From the NCBI GenBank assembly GCA_016839555.1, contig JAEOUA010000008.1, positions 62,001-126,000 of the forward strand: a DNA stretch of 64,000 nucleotides, in the 5' to 3' direction. The notes under the pieces are model-generated. The model was given only the letters and a program-made list of their open reading frames with translations. It was not told the DNA's origin and did no database searches. Position numbers and translations under genes: made by a program. Each line of letters begins with the position of its first letter. Within the stretch, counting starts at the first letter, position 1. Shown piece after piece: positions 16,934-26,400 of the stretch. This DNA is from Promethearchaeota archaeon (GTDB taxonomy: Archaea > Asgardarchaeota > Lokiarchaeia > Sigyniarchaeales > SOKP01).

Positions 16934-17548
16934 TCATTTGAAATCCATACTATTTTTTAAATCTCCCATTCTTTTTATTACTTTTCTTATCGCTCTTAGG
17001 CCTTCTCCATCCTTTTCCACACCCTCTTTACCCTCATCCTTGCTCCATAAGGCCGCGCCAAGATTGGCCCCAAAAGCACCACCGGAAACAGAAATAACAT
17101 GGTTTTGTTGATAAAAGTCTAAGATACTTCTTATTGCAATTTCCTGACCACCATTTCTATCTCCGCCCACTGCTAATGCCATCCCGATTTTATTCATGAA
17201 TACAGTTGGATTTTTTGCCACTAAAGCTCGACATCTATCCATTACCGCTTTAATTTGAGCTGAAAGCGTTCCTTGAAACACCGGAGTTCCGAAAATAAGG
17301 AGTTGAGCTTGTTCTAATTTTGGATATAATTCCTGTAAATCATCCTTATGAATACAACCTTTTTTTTCTCTAATACAATAATCGCAGTGAATACAAAATT
17401 TAATTTCTTTTGCTCGAACCGTCCAAAATTCCGTTTCAAAATTAAATTTTTCAGCAGCATAGTTAAGGGCATATTTTACCGCAAATTCGGTCCCTTGATT
17501 TCTAGGGCTCCCGCAAATACCTAACAATAAATTCTTATTTATACTCAT
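16934..17548 (-). CDS. Iron-sulfur flavoprotein / NADPH-dependent FMN reductase family
   Basis: 204 residues. GICGSPRNQGT is the FMN phosphate loop of the flavodoxin-like reductase family. A compact cysteine motif CIHCDYC followed by C about seven residues later (KKGC) matches the [4Fe-4S] site of Isf-type flavoproteins. GTPVFQGTLSAQIKAVMDR is the conserved helix over the flavin. These proteins transfer electrons from ferredoxin or thiols and some reduce O2 or peroxide in anaerobes, fitting the surrounding redox genes. The exact substrate is unknown. Confidence 0.83.
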   Translation of the reverse strand: MSINKNLLLGICGSPRNQGTEFAVKYALNYAAEKFNFETEFWTVRAKEIKFCIHCDYCIREKKGCIHKDDLQELYPKLEQAQLLIFGTPVFQGTLSAQIKAVMDRCRALVAKNPTVFMNKIGMALAVGGDRNGGQEIAIRSILDFYQQNHVISVSGGAFGANLGAALWSKDEGKEGVEKDGEGLRAIRKVIKRMGDLKNSMDFK

Positions 17549-17647
17549 AAAACCTAATAATATATGTTTTTTATTATATTAATCCTAATTAGAATTATAA
17601 ACTTTAAATTAAATAATTATTAATACCTATAATTCTCTTTAATAACT

Positions 17648-18301
17648 TTGAGCTCCGAAATCTCTACAATTGCAACCGTTAAAATAAAATTTCCAGATGA
17701 TATCTGGATTTCAGCAATTTTTAGAAAATTTTATGATATTAAAATGGAAATTTTATATTTTTTACCTTATGATTTTGAGGAATCTATTGGAAATGCCATT
17801 ATTGAATTAATGCATTACGATCTTGATTCTATAATTGAAGAAATAGAAAAACATCCCTCAGTTTATGAATTTCATTTAGTTGATAAGGGAGATAATAAGA
17901 TTAAATTTAACGTGAAAACAAAAGATCCCTATTTGCTTTATGCTGTGATTAAATGCGGAGTACTTGTAGATTTTCCAGTTAAAATCGAAGATGGCTATGC
18001 TTACTGGGATTTAATATCTACTCGTAAAAGCATTGATCAGCTGCTATCCTTATTTGATGAAGAGGGCGTCAAGTATGAACTATTAAGAATTGGAAACTCA
18101 GACCTTAATTTAGAGGATGGTAAATATGAGCTTAGTTTGGATGAAATAAAGTTATTAGAGACTGCGATTAGGAGAGGATTTTTTGATGTGCCACGAAAAA
18201 TATCGCTTGAAGAATTAGGATTTTTACTAAATAAATCAAAATCAACGTTATCTGTTCAGCTAAGAAAAATAATCAAAAAAAAAGTATTGGCAAATCCTTA
18301 A
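17648..18301 (+). CDS. HTH_10 (bacterio-opsin-activator-type) transcriptional regulator
   Basis: 217 residues. The C-terminal ~60 residues (YELSLDEIKLLETAIRRGFF, then VPRKISLEELGFLLNKSKST) are the classic HTH_10 domain of archaeal COG3413 regulators. The N-terminal ~150 residues form a ferredoxin-like or ligand-sensing region without a known motif. The start is TTG at 17648. It lies divergent from the iron-sulfur flavoprotein gene, whose promoter region it shares (about 100 bp), so that gene is a plausible target. Confidence 0.8.
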   Translation: MSSEISTIATVKIKFPDDIWISAIFRKFYDIKMEILYFLPYDFEESIGNAIIELMHYDLDSIIEEIEKHPSVYEFHLVDKGDNKIKFNVKTKDPYLLYAVIKCGVLVDFPVKIEDGYAYWDLISTRKSIDQLLSLFDEEGVKYELLRIGNSDLNLEDGKYELSLDEIKLLETAIRRGFFDVPRKISLEELGFLLNKSKSTLSVQLRKIIKKKVLANP

Positions 18302-18361
18302 ACTTTGTTAGAAAAAAATAAAATTATCTATATGTTAATTATACCTTATTGAACTCTCTAA

Positions 18362-18907
18362 TTAATTGTTTAAAATTATTTCTTGAGAAAAAAAATTAGA
18401 TCTTTCAATAGTTCCTCTAATAGGACACATTTTTTCAGCTCGCTTTATTATTTTTTTTATTTTAGAAAGAGGTACTTCTGTTTTAATAAACCACTTAAAA
18501 TGAAAATCGTTTAATCCAGGAGGTTCCCTATTTTTAGGATTAATTATACCACGCATGTCAAATTTAGCAGAAAGTTCTAACTTGACATGCTCTACATTTA
18601 ATTTCATTACCGTAAAAAACATAACAACTGAGAGTAAAGAACAAGTTGCTAGAGAAGAAATAAGCATTTGCATGGGATTAGGCGCCTTATTGGATCCACC
18701 TAATTCCTCTCCCTCATCACATTCGAGCTGAAAACCTTCAATTTTGTTTTTTACGTGTAAATTATCAATTTGTTCTGTTTCTACGATAAGTTGCTTAATA
18801 AAAAATTGGTCTCCCTCCTTACTATTACCTAATTCTTTAAATTTTTTCATTTGACCTAAATATGCTTTAATGGTTCCTTTTGAAATTAATAAATTCTCTT
18901 CTTTCAT
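18362..18907 (-). CDS. OsmC-like peroxiredoxin-family protein
   Basis: 181 residues of the OsmC/YhfA fold. The two redox cysteines are C89 in SLATCSLL and C161 in KMCPIRGTI, both at the expected places. OsmC proteins reduce organic hydroperoxides; some YhfA-like members have other substrates. An excellent Shine-Dalgarno (GGAGTGG, 7 nt before ATG) supports the start. The N-terminal ~40 residues are longer than in minimal OsmC. It fits the oxygen-defence genes that follow. Confidence 0.8.
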   Translation of the reverse strand: MKEENLLISKGTIKAYLGQMKKFKELGNSKEGDQFFIKQLIVETEQIDNLHVKNKIEGFQLECDEGEELGGSNKAPNPMQMLISSLATCSLLSVVMFFTVMKLNVEHVKLELSAKFDMRGIINPKNREPPGLNDFHFKWFIKTEVPLSKIKKIIKRAEKMCPIRGTIERSNFFSQEIILNN

Positions 18908-19193
18908 AAAAAATCCACTCCAATGAATTTCCTCTGAGAATAATTAATAATATGCATATTTCTTATTTAAATCTATTTATATTCTCGTTCTAATAAGAAT
19001 TAAGGATAAATTAGTCAGATTATCAAAATTCAGCTCTAAAATTCCTTAATTTTTTTTCCTTTTAATTAATTCACTCATATTTATTGAAAACACTACATCC
19101 CCTATTTTTTATTTCAAATGTCTTTAGTTAAGTAAATGCTATTCATAAAATATTATGATAAGTTTAAAATAATAATAATCTATTAAAAAAAAT

Positions 19194-20534
19194 ATGGAGA
19201 TTCATATAATCGGTAATAATGTAGCGGGCACTTTTACTGCACAGAATATTCGAAAACAAAATAAAGACGTAGAAATTCATATTTATTCGGAAGAGAATTA
19301 TAATTATTACACTAGGGTTAAACTCCCCGAAATAATCTCCGAAAAAAGGGATATTGACGATTTAATAGTTTTTAAGGAGGAATGGTACGAAAATAATCAG
19401 ATTAAAACTCATTTGAATACTAAAATAAAAAGTATCAATCCTGATATAAAATATATGGTAGTTAATGAGTCCGAAGAGCAAATTTCTTATAATAAGTTGA
19501 TTCTTGCAGTTGGTTCTCACCCAAACGAGCCTCCTATAAATAATGCAAGAGAGCGGTTGGGTAATGGAGTTTTTACCTTAAGAAATATTAATGATGCATT
19601 AAAAATTCGCCGATTTATAAAAGAGAATAATTGTAAAAAAGCAATTATAATCGGAGGAGGCCTCTTAGGATTAGAATTATCAAAACAAATAAAAAATTGC
19701 GGTTTAGATACAAGAGTAGTCGAATTTTTTCCACGATTACTGCCTCGACAATTAGATATCGATTGTGCAAATATGCTTAAAAAAGAGGTAGAGGATATGG
19801 GGATAGAAATAGAATTAGATGCAAAAACTGAAAAAATTTTGGCTAATAATACAATAGAAGGTATATTATTAAAAAATGGCGATAAATATGAAGCAGACAT
19901 CATTTTTATACAAGCGGGTGTAAGGTCTAATATTGAACTCGCTAAAGAGGCGGAAATTAGCGTAAACAATGGGATAATAGTGAATAAATATCTGGAAACT
20001 AGTAAAAAAGATATATATGCTGTGGGGGATTGCATTGAATTTAATAATCAAACGTGGGGAATTATTCCAGCATGTATAGAACAAGCGGAAATTGTTGCCT
20101 CTTCAGTTTTAGGCAAAAATAAAAAAGAATATAAAGGAACTACTCCTAAAACAACCTTAAAAATTGTGGGAATTGATCTTACCTCCGTGGGAGTTTATGA
20201 TCCTGAAGAAGTCGGGGGAGGCTGGGAAATTTTAAAAAAAGCTGATAAATCGAGCAATTGTTATCAAAAAATTGTTTTAAAAGATAATAAACTCAAGGGG
20301 GCGATTCTTTTTGGGAAAAAAGATGGGGTGTCTTTTGTAAATAAAAATATTGAATCAGAAGTATCCATAGAAGATATTAGAAAAGCTATTGATGCTTATA
20401 TTTATAAATGTGAAAATTGCGGTGCGGAGTATGATGAGGTTAAAAAAGGTATTGCTTTTCAAGATTTACCAGAAAATTGGAAATGTCCTCAGTGCGGATC
20501 TCCCAAAAAGGAATTTAAAAAGATAGAGCAATAA
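19194..20534 (+). CDS. NAD(P)H:rubredoxin oxidoreductase with fused C-terminal rubredoxin
   Basis: 446 residues. Residues 1-320 form a pyridine-nucleotide-disulfide-type FAD enzyme with GNNVAG at the N-terminus, the NAD(P) loop [11 protein letters not shown] and the FAD motif [10 protein letters not shown]. Residues 404-446 form a rubredoxin with C406-x2-C409 and C431-x2-C434. The fused rubredoxin would receive electrons directly from the flavin and pass them to the flavodiiron protein encoded 281 bp downstream. It would act in cytoplasmic O2/NO or peroxide reduction. The fusion is less common than separate genes. Confidence 0.9.
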   Translation: MEIHIIGNNVAGTFTAQNIRKQNKDVEIHIYSEENYNYYTRVKLPEIISEKRDIDDLIVFKEEWYENNQIKTHLNTKIKSINPDIKYMVVNESEEQISYNKLILAVGSHPNEPPINNARERLGNGVFTLRNINDALKIRRFIKENNCKKAIIIGGGLLGLELSKQIKNCGLDTRVVEFFPRLLPRQLDIDCANMLKKEVEDMGIEIELDAKTEKILANNTIEGILLKNGDKYEADIIFIQAGVRSNIELAKEAEISVNNGIIVNKYLETSKKDIYAVGDCIEFNNQTWGIIPACIEQAEIVASSVLGKNKKEYKGTTPKTTLKIVGIDLTSVGVYDPEEVGGGWEILKKADKSSNCYQKIVLKDNKLKGAILFGKKDGVSFVNKNIESEVSIEDIRKAIDAYIYKCENCGAEYDEVKKGIAFQDLPENWKCPQCGSPKKEFKKIEQ

Positions 20535-20751
20535 TAGAGTAATTTAATTATTCTATATTTATGAATAACGCTGTATTCTATTTGTAATCTAAAAAAAGAA
20601 TTTATTTTTTATTTTATTCTATTTTTCTTATTAGAGCGATATCAATCAGAAGATAAAATAAATAGATCGTTTGTTTTTCATTTCTTATTAAAATATGATA
20701 ATCTTTTATTTTTTATTATGAATAAATTTAAAACATTTACAAAAAAATTAC

Positions 20752-20772
20752 ATATATAGATTGAAATTTCAA
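20752..20772 (+). promoter_or_regulatory. TATA element with adjacent palindrome before the flavodiiron gene
   Basis: ATATATA at 20752-20758 is followed directly by the perfect 12-bp palindrome TTGAAATTTCAA (20761-20772). The ATG is 44 bp further on, so the palindrome lies between TATA and the expected transcription start, a classical place for an archaeal repressor. The palindrome is symmetric and not a simple A/T run. Confidence 0.45.
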
Positions 20773-20815
20773 TATTCATATAATATAAAAAAAATCAAAA
20801 GAGATTGTAATAAAC

Positions 20816-22054
20816 ATGAAGGCTATACAATTAGCTGAGGGTATTCATTGGATAGGAGCCAATATTTCAACAAATGATCTTTTTGAAGGAATATGGCCGA
20901 TCCCAGATGGAGTGACTCTTAATTCTTATCTTGTTCAAGGTGATAAACTTGCTGTAATTGATTTAGTAAGAGATTGGGGTGGTGCGCCCACTTATCTACT
21001 ATCTCAAATGGAATCTGTAGGTGTTAAACCAAAGGACATTGATTATGTGATTTTAAATCATTTAGAACCGGATCATACAGGTTGGTTGGATATGATCCAC
21101 TTGATTTCAGGAGAAGCGAAAATCCTTACTACCGAAAAAGGAGCGGAAATGGCGAAAGCATTGTATAAAGTAAAAGATGAAGATATTAATATCGTGAAGT
21201 CAGGGGATACGTTGGATTTGGGTCAAGGAAAAATACTGGCTTTCGAAGAGATTCCTCATGTGCATTGGCCGGAAACAATGGTCACATATGAGACGAGCTC
21301 AAAGACTTTATTTTCTTGTGATGCATTTGGTTCTTTTGGCGCTCTGAAAGGCTCAATCTTCGATGATGAGGTTCCAAAAGCTGATTTTAAATATTATGAA
21401 GAAGAAACGCTCAGATATTATGCAAACATAGTAGGTCCCTTTTCTGGTCCAGTTTTAAAGGCATTAGAAAAAGTAGATTCACTAGAAATCAATACAATTG
21501 CGCCCTCCCACGGACTCATCTGGCGCAAAGAACCCCAATATATTATTGAACAATACCGTGCGTATGCAAATTATAGCAAAAATTATGCGGAGCCAGAAAT
21601 AACTTTTATATGGGGAAGTATGTATGGAAATACAGAACATATGGTCCGTGCTGTATTAAAAGGTATAGCGAAAGAAGAAGTTCCAGTACATATTTTCCAT
21701 GTTCCCGAAGATGATGTGTCTTATATTTTAGGTCAAGCGTGGAAAAGCGCGGGTTTAGTGTTTGGAATGCCCACCTATGAATATAAAATGTTTCCGCCTA
21801 TGCGATATGTGGTCGACCTATTGGCTCAAAAACAAGCTCGGTATAAAAAAGTTCTTAGATTCGGCTCATTTGGATGGAGTGGAGGTGCGGAACGGGAGTT
21901 TACAGAGAAGATTGAACGGTTAAATTGGGACTTGCTTGAGTCTTTCGATTTTAAAGGCGCACCCACTGAAGAGGATTTAAATAAAGGAATTCAATTAGGT
22001 CAAGAATTAGCAAAACAAGTAAAAACAATCCCAAGAAAATTTAATCCAAAATAA
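20816..22054 (+). CDS. fprA: A-type flavodiiron protein (F420H2/rubredoxin:O2 or NO reductase)
   Basis: 412 residues with two domains. The metallo-beta-lactamase-like diiron domain (1-255) has H82-x-E84-x-D86-H87 (HLEPDH), a later His (HVHWPE), Asp (SCDAFGSFG) and His (APSHGLIW). The flavodoxin domain (about 262-405) begins TFIWGSMYGNTEHM and binds FMN. It reduces O2 to water or NO to N2O in the cytoplasm of anaerobes. The electron donor is probably the rubredoxin fusion encoded upstream. It may be controlled through the palindrome at its promoter. Confidence 0.93.
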   Translation: MKAIQLAEGIHWIGANISTNDLFEGIWPIPDGVTLNSYLVQGDKLAVIDLVRDWGGAPTYLLSQMESVGVKPKDIDYVILNHLEPDHTGWLDMIHLISGEAKILTTEKGAEMAKALYKVKDEDINIVKSGDTLDLGQGKILAFEEIPHVHWPETMVTYETSSKTLFSCDAFGSFGALKGSIFDDEVPKADFKYYEEETLRYYANIVGPFSGPVLKALEKVDSLEINTIAPSHGLIWRKEPQYIIEQYRAYANYSKNYAEPEITFIWGSMYGNTEHMVRAVLKGIAKEEVPVHIFHVPEDDVSYILGQAWKSAGLVFGMPTYEYKMFPPMRYVVDLLAQKQARYKKVLRFGSFGWSGGAEREFTEKIERLNWDLLESFDFKGAPTEEDLNKGIQLGQELAKQVKTIPRKFNPK

Positions 22055-22112
22055 AAAATCTACCTAAATAGTTAAATTTATACTGATTTATTCTTTTTTT
22101 ATTTTTTTTCAA

Positions 22113-22578
22113 TTAGCTTAGCTTCATAGTAGAATTGTTTAATTCTCTATTAAATTTGCGACGGCAAATTGAGTTACAGAATATTTCTATTTTTGTATCT
22201 AACCAAAGTAGCTTCAACTCATCAATTTTCAGATAATTATGTATTTTAGCATAAGAATAGATATCAATTTCTTTTTTGCAGTAATTGCATTGTCGAGTTT
22301 TCAGCTGCAATTCAATCTCATGTAGCTCATTATTTTTTAACGATTTAAAGCAATCACAGCAGTGAAATTCTAAGATGGGAGACTCCCATAAGATAAAAAT
22401 TTGTTGAGCGGAATATTCAATATTATCGCTTAAAAAATCATAAACATTCAGCTCTTTTCCGCATTGCCAGCACGTTCGCTTCTTAAAATTTTTTGTAGAT
22501 TTAATAAATTCTCTTAATTGATGGATTTTATCCCACAGTTCATGGTTATTTAATTTTCGGAAAAAAATATTTTGCCAT
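22113..22578 (-). pseudogene. Two-unit zinc-ribbon-like protein, frame broken in a homopolymer
   Basis: A minus-strand frame runs from 22577 to the stop at 22113 but has no ATG, GTG or TTG until residue ~90. ATG 22578 lies in the next frame; removing one base from the A7 run at 22561-22567 joins them into a 154-residue protein starting MAKYFFRKLNNHEL. The joined protein has two similar modules. Module 1 has CWQCG...HCCDCF and module 2 has CNYCKK...FCNSICRR. Each has a CxxC knuckle, about 40 residues and a second cysteine pair, probably a duplicated zinc site. Whether the slip is natural or an assembly error cannot be told. Function unknown. Confidence 0.6.
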
Positions 22579-22666
22579 CACTTCTTAACCCTTTTATATC
22601 ATATAAAAATATATAAGATTATTTTTACTAACCCATTAATTTTAGTTTGGAAACTGTTTTAAAGCA

Positions 22667-23218
22667 TTATTTACTGTGAGATTTTATATATCTTGCCGCG
22701 TCTAAAAAATTATTAGCAACAAAAGTGGGCTTTATCTTTTTCTCCTTCAATTCTTTTGCATGCTTATTTCCATGCCCCGTGAGTAGATAGATTGTTTTTA
22801 ATCCCCCATTAACACCCAAGAGAATATCTGATGGATGATCCCCAATTACCCATGAGTTATTCAAGTCAATAATATAGAGAGAAAGAATTTCTTTAATAAA
22901 TTTTGTTTTAGGCTTCCTACAGTCGCAATTATCCTCCTTTTTATGGGGACAAAAATAGGTTTTTTCAATCGTTATGCCTTTTTTTTTAAGTACTGAAGTG
23001 AGATGGTTATTGAATTTCCAGAAATCTTCAATGCTGTAATAGTCTTTTCCAATCCCAGATTGATTTGTAATAATAAAAAATAAGTAATCATTTTTTAAGA
23101 GAGTCAACCCTTCAATGATTCCAGGTAAAAGTTCAAAATCATCAATTTTATGTACATAACCTCTATCTTTATTTAAGGTACCATCTCTATCGAGAATAAT
23201 TGCTTTGTATTTGCTCAT
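22667..23218 (-). CDS. D,D-heptose-1,7-bisphosphate phosphatase-like HAD (GmhB/HisB-N family)
   Basis: 183 residues of the HAD superfamily. The nucleophile and acid are D10 and D12 (ILDRDGTLN), motif II is TNQSG and motif IV is VIGDHPSD. The zinc loop CPHKKEDNCDCRKPK, a C-H-C-C knuckle specific to GmhB/HisB-N, is intact. It would dephosphorylate a sugar or histidinol phosphate. No heptose or histidine genes are nearby, so the substrate is uncertain. It is divergent from a TPR gene. Confidence 0.85.
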   Translation of the reverse strand: MSKYKAIILDRDGTLNKDRGYVHKIDDFELLPGIIEGLTLLKNDYLFFIITNQSGIGKDYYSIEDFWKFNNHLTSVLKKKGITIEKTYFCPHKKEDNCDCRKPKTKFIKEILSLYIIDLNNSWVIGDHPSDILLGVNGGLKTIYLLTGHGNKHAKELKEKKIKPTFVANNFLDAARYIKSHSK

Positions 23219-23396
23219 ATTTATAAAATCTTTGAAAGAATTCTAATATTAGTTTTATGTTAGTTTCATTAAAGAAGGAAGGTAATTAGAAAAAATTTGC
23301 TATTAATTTATCAAGATAAAGATAACCGTATATAAATTTAAATAAATGAAAATAATAATATGAAATATAAAAACAAAAACAAATTAAAATATAAAA

Positions 23397-24578
23397 TTGG
23401 TAGAGATTAATCCAGTAGATTTTCCTTTTTATGATGAGGAAATTTTTAACTTTATGGTTAGACATTTCATTCCAATACAAAAATTTGACATTTTATACAG
23501 TATTACTCCAAATAATGATAAGATATTGTGTACTTTTCTTGCTAAAGGAAAATATGCACAACAAGAGGTTGATAGAATAATCAAGTATCAATGGATCACT
23601 CCAGTCTATATTACAAGATTTGGTATAGCTTACAGAAATCATTTAATGAATTATAATTTTTTTTATTGGAATGAAATTCCAAGAATTAAATTCAAGAAAA
23701 AGAAAATAATCATAAAACGGGAAAAATTTAGACCTATTTACAAAATTAAGAGAATTTCTTCCACTATAGAAGAGTTTGAAAAAATAAAGTATTATTTTAG
23801 TAATTTTTGCAAACTTCTTTATAATAGTTTTGACAAATTAATACTAATTATGAATAGATGTACTAAAGATCTTGATTTAATTCAACAAATACTTGATAAG
23901 AAATCACTTAATGGATTTCTTGAAGATTGCCGTATTTATTATAATGCTGGCAATAAAGTTAATGCTTTAACAATCTTAAAAAATTCCTACCAATTTATAT
24001 CAGACGAAAATGAAAAAATAGATTTACTATTCTTAATTGCTCTACTTCATAAAACAGATCGGAATTATAAAAGTGCAATAACTGCTTATGATAATATTTT
24101 AAAGCTTAATCCCCATAATCAGAAAGCAATAGAAGAAAGAAGTTATAATTATTATGCTCAATTATACTATCAAATAGAACCAAAAATAAGGAAAAGAGCA
24201 AAAAATTCTCATAAAGATGCATTAAAAAATGTGATAAAGGGAGCAGATTTAGAAAAAAAAGGGAAAAAGGCTAAAGCTAAGAAGATTTATGATAAATCTC
24301 TTGAATATTTCAATACAGCTAGTGATTATGATCCATATAATATTAATATATGGGAAGATAAAAAAGATTTTTTAGAATTTTTGGGAAAATCTGATGAAGC
24401 TAAAAAATGCCAAGAAGAGAAAAGAAAATATGAACCTCCTGAAGGCTATTCATTTTTAAACTTTATCCCTGAAGATTTTGATCAAAATAAATATGAAAGT
24501 GATTTAAGAGAGTACAAAATATTGAAATATACGTTTCAGAAAGCAATTCTTCTCATCTCTGAAGAGGATTCAATTTAA
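23397..24578 (+). CDS. TPR-containing protein of unknown function
   Basis: 393 residues. The N-terminal ~120 residues form a basic, aromatic-rich globular part. Residues 165-340 contain helical pairs with TPR spacing; the clearest unit is YKSAITAYDNILKLNPHNQK, followed by a charged unit (KKAKAKKIYDKSLEYFNTAS). The TTG start at 23397 is the first possible start after an in-frame stop; a later ATG at residue 20 is an alternative. It is likely a protein-binding scaffold. It is transcribed alone and is very AT-rich. Confidence 0.6.
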   Translation: MVEINPVDFPFYDEEIFNFMVRHFIPIQKFDILYSITPNNDKILCTFLAKGKYAQQEVDRIIKYQWITPVYITRFGIAYRNHLMNYNFFYWNEIPRIKFKKKKIIIKREKFRPIYKIKRISSTIEEFEKIKYYFSNFCKLLYNSFDKLILIMNRCTKDLDLIQQILDKKSLNGFLEDCRIYYNAGNKVNALTILKNSYQFISDENEKIDLLFLIALLHKTDRNYKSAITAYDNILKLNPHNQKAIEERSYNYYAQLYYQIEPKIRKRAKNSHKDALKNVIKGADLEKKGKKAKAKKIYDKSLEYFNTASDYDPYNINIWEDKKDFLEFLGKSDEAKKCQEEKRKYEPPEGYSFLNFIPEDFDQNKYESDLREYKILKYTFQKAILLISEEDSI

Positions 24579-24662
24579 AGATAATTGAATATTAAAAATA
24601 AAAAAAAATAAGTATTAAAAAAAAATTTTAAAGATTTATTAAAAATTAAGGATATTATAAAA

Positions 24663-24965
24663 TTAGTCTCCGATAAGTTCTTTAACTTCCTTGCCGCCAT
24701 CTTCTAATTCTTCCTTTTGTTGTTTGTCTAGCTTTAGCAAGAGATATTGAAACTCTCCTACATGTTCTTTTTCTTCTTTTGCTACAGCCAATAACACCAT
24801 TTTTAGGTGTTTATTGTCTGTCATATCAGCCATTTGTTCATAAAGGTTAATAGCATCAAGTTCGGCAAGGAGTCCTGCCCTTAAAATCTGTTTATCCAAA
24901 TTTTCTTTTTTCACATTTTTTAGATCTATAGGAATTTGTGCTAATGTCATTTTAAATTTCACCAA
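24663..24965 (-). CDS. Ferritin-like protein (encapsulin-associated ferritin type)
   Basis: 100 residues, half the size of a normal ferritin. Two helices carry the diiron ligands: ELDAINLYEQ (first E) and AKEEKEHVGEF (E-x2-H). This short, two-helix layout with LAELDAINLYEQMA matches EncFtn-type proteins, which dimerise to build the iron site and are often packaged in encapsulin shells. No shell gene is in the window, and the C-terminal tail (KELIGD) is not an obvious targeting peptide. It is divergent from superoxide reductase, fitting iron/oxygen management. Confidence 0.78.
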   Translation of the reverse strand: MVKFKMTLAQIPIDLKNVKKENLDKQILRAGLLAELDAINLYEQMADMTDNKHLKMVLLAVAKEEKEHVGEFQYLLLKLDKQQKEELEDGGKEVKELIGD

Positions 24966-25232
24966 TATTTTAATTATTCATTTATAACTATAAATAGAAA
25001 TTATTTAGTTATTTAAAAAATTGTTGATTGAAATTTATTTACTATGGTTTGAAAACTCTTATATTCATATTAAATTCATATATCATTTCCTCACTGATTC
25101 CCTTGAATACAAATAAATTATTACAAATATTTTTAAAAAGAATCTAATAAGTTCTTAAATACGAGAGAATTTCTTTTATTTAATTCTATCTCAAAAAATA
25201 ATAGAATAAAAAATTAGAGGTTTCGAAAAAAA

Positions 25233-25616
25233 ATGTTAGATTATAACGAACTATATCAAACTGCAGATTGGAAAAAAGAAAAACACGTGCCAGTAATTGA
25301 TGTGGCAACTAAAGGTGATATTGTTACAATAAGACTTCATGTAGGAGAGCAAATCGGTCATCCTAACACAACTGAACATCATATAAGATGGATTAAAGCC
25401 TTATTTTTACCTGATGGAGAAAAATACCCTTATGAAGTTGGAAAATGCGAATTTAATGCTCACGGAGAATCTATTGAAGGTCCTAATACATCAACGGTAT
25501 ATTGCGAGCCAGAAGCAACCCTAAGATTCAAAACAGAAAAATCTGGAACAATAATAGCATTAAGCTACTGCAATATCCACGGATTATGGCGAAATGAAAA
25601 AACTATTAAAATGTAA
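25233..25616 (+). CDS. Superoxide reductase (neelaredoxin type)
   Basis: 127 residues. The Fe(His)4Cys site can be assigned to H18, H43, H49, C113 and H116 (KHVP, IGHPNTTEHH, CNIHG). There is no N-terminal desulforedoxin zinc/iron domain, so this is the single-iron neelaredoxin class. It reduces superoxide to H2O2 without releasing O2, using rubredoxin electrons, which the fusion reductase at 19.2 kb could provide. TTAGAGG lies upstream as ribosome-binding site. Confidence 0.92.
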   Translation: MLDYNELYQTADWKKEKHVPVIDVATKGDIVTIRLHVGEQIGHPNTTEHHIRWIKALFLPDGEKYPYEVGKCEFNAHGESIEGPNTSTVYCEPEATLRFKTEKSGTIIALSYCNIHGLWRNEKTIKM

Positions 25617-25761
25617 TTATATTATTTCCAATCTATTATCCTTTTTTTTTAATTTATTCTTTTTTGATTTTTTTAAATATTAAGCTTGCTTCTGAAGGAG
25701 ATAAGTTTAATTTATCTCTGAATAATTGTAAATAAAGAATAAAAAATTAAAATTATTAATT

Positions 25762-26400
25762 TTAACTTACTTCTTCTGCTAATTTTTTAATGTGTTTAAC
25801 ACCATCTACCGCATCTTCAGCAAAATCGTCTGCCCCTAATTGTTTCGCTAATTGCATATTTAAAGGAGCACCTCCCACAATTAATTTCACCTTATCCCTT
25901 AATCCTTCTTTTTTTAAGGCTTCATGGACTGCTTGAATTTGCTCCACAGTCATAGTTAGTAAAGAACTTAGGGCTACGATGCGTGCCCCGGACTCCTTTA
26001 CTTCCTTGATTATTTTATCTTCATCTACATCCATTCCTAAGTCATGAATCTCAAAACCAGAACTTAAAAGTAGAGAGGCTAAGATATTTTTTCCAATATC
26101 GTGATTATCTCCCTTTACCGTCGCAACGATTATCTTTGTTTTATTTTCTGCCTTTTCCGTGGCAGCTAGAGCAGGTTGAAGTATCTCGAAGGCTTCCTTC
26201 ATTGTTTCTCCCGCTAATACTAATTCGGTTAGATAATATTCTTTTTCCTCATACCGTCGACCAACCTCATCCATCCCTTTAGTCAAGGCATTCAATACCT
26301 CAAAAGGATCCTTGTCCTCATTTAACGCCTCTCGAACGGCATCTTGAATATCATCAACTTCAAGTTCAATAACTAACTCTGTTAATTTTTCAAACTCCAT
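25762..26400 (-). CDS. Methyltransferase corrinoid protein, second copy
   Basis: 212 residues: helical cap (1-88) and B12-binding Rossmann domain with D98-x-H100-x2-G103 (DNHDIG), plus the later S-x-L and GG motifs. It is homologous to the corrinoid protein at 4.3 kb but diverged. No methyltransferase gene is next to it in this window, so it may serve an enzyme elsewhere or exchange with the 4-9 kb island. It is monocistronic, followed by superoxide reductase on the other strand. Confidence 0.9.
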   Translation of the reverse strand: MEFEKLTELVIELEVDDIQDAVREALNEDKDPFEVLNALTKGMDEVGRRYEEKEYYLTELVLAGETMKEAFEILQPALAATEKAENKTKIIVATVKGDNHDIGKNILASLLLSSGFEIHDLGMDVDEDKIIKEVKESGARIVALSSLLTMTVEQIQAVHEALKKEGLRDKVKLIVGGAPLNMQLAKQLGADDFAEDAVDGVKHIKKLAEEVS

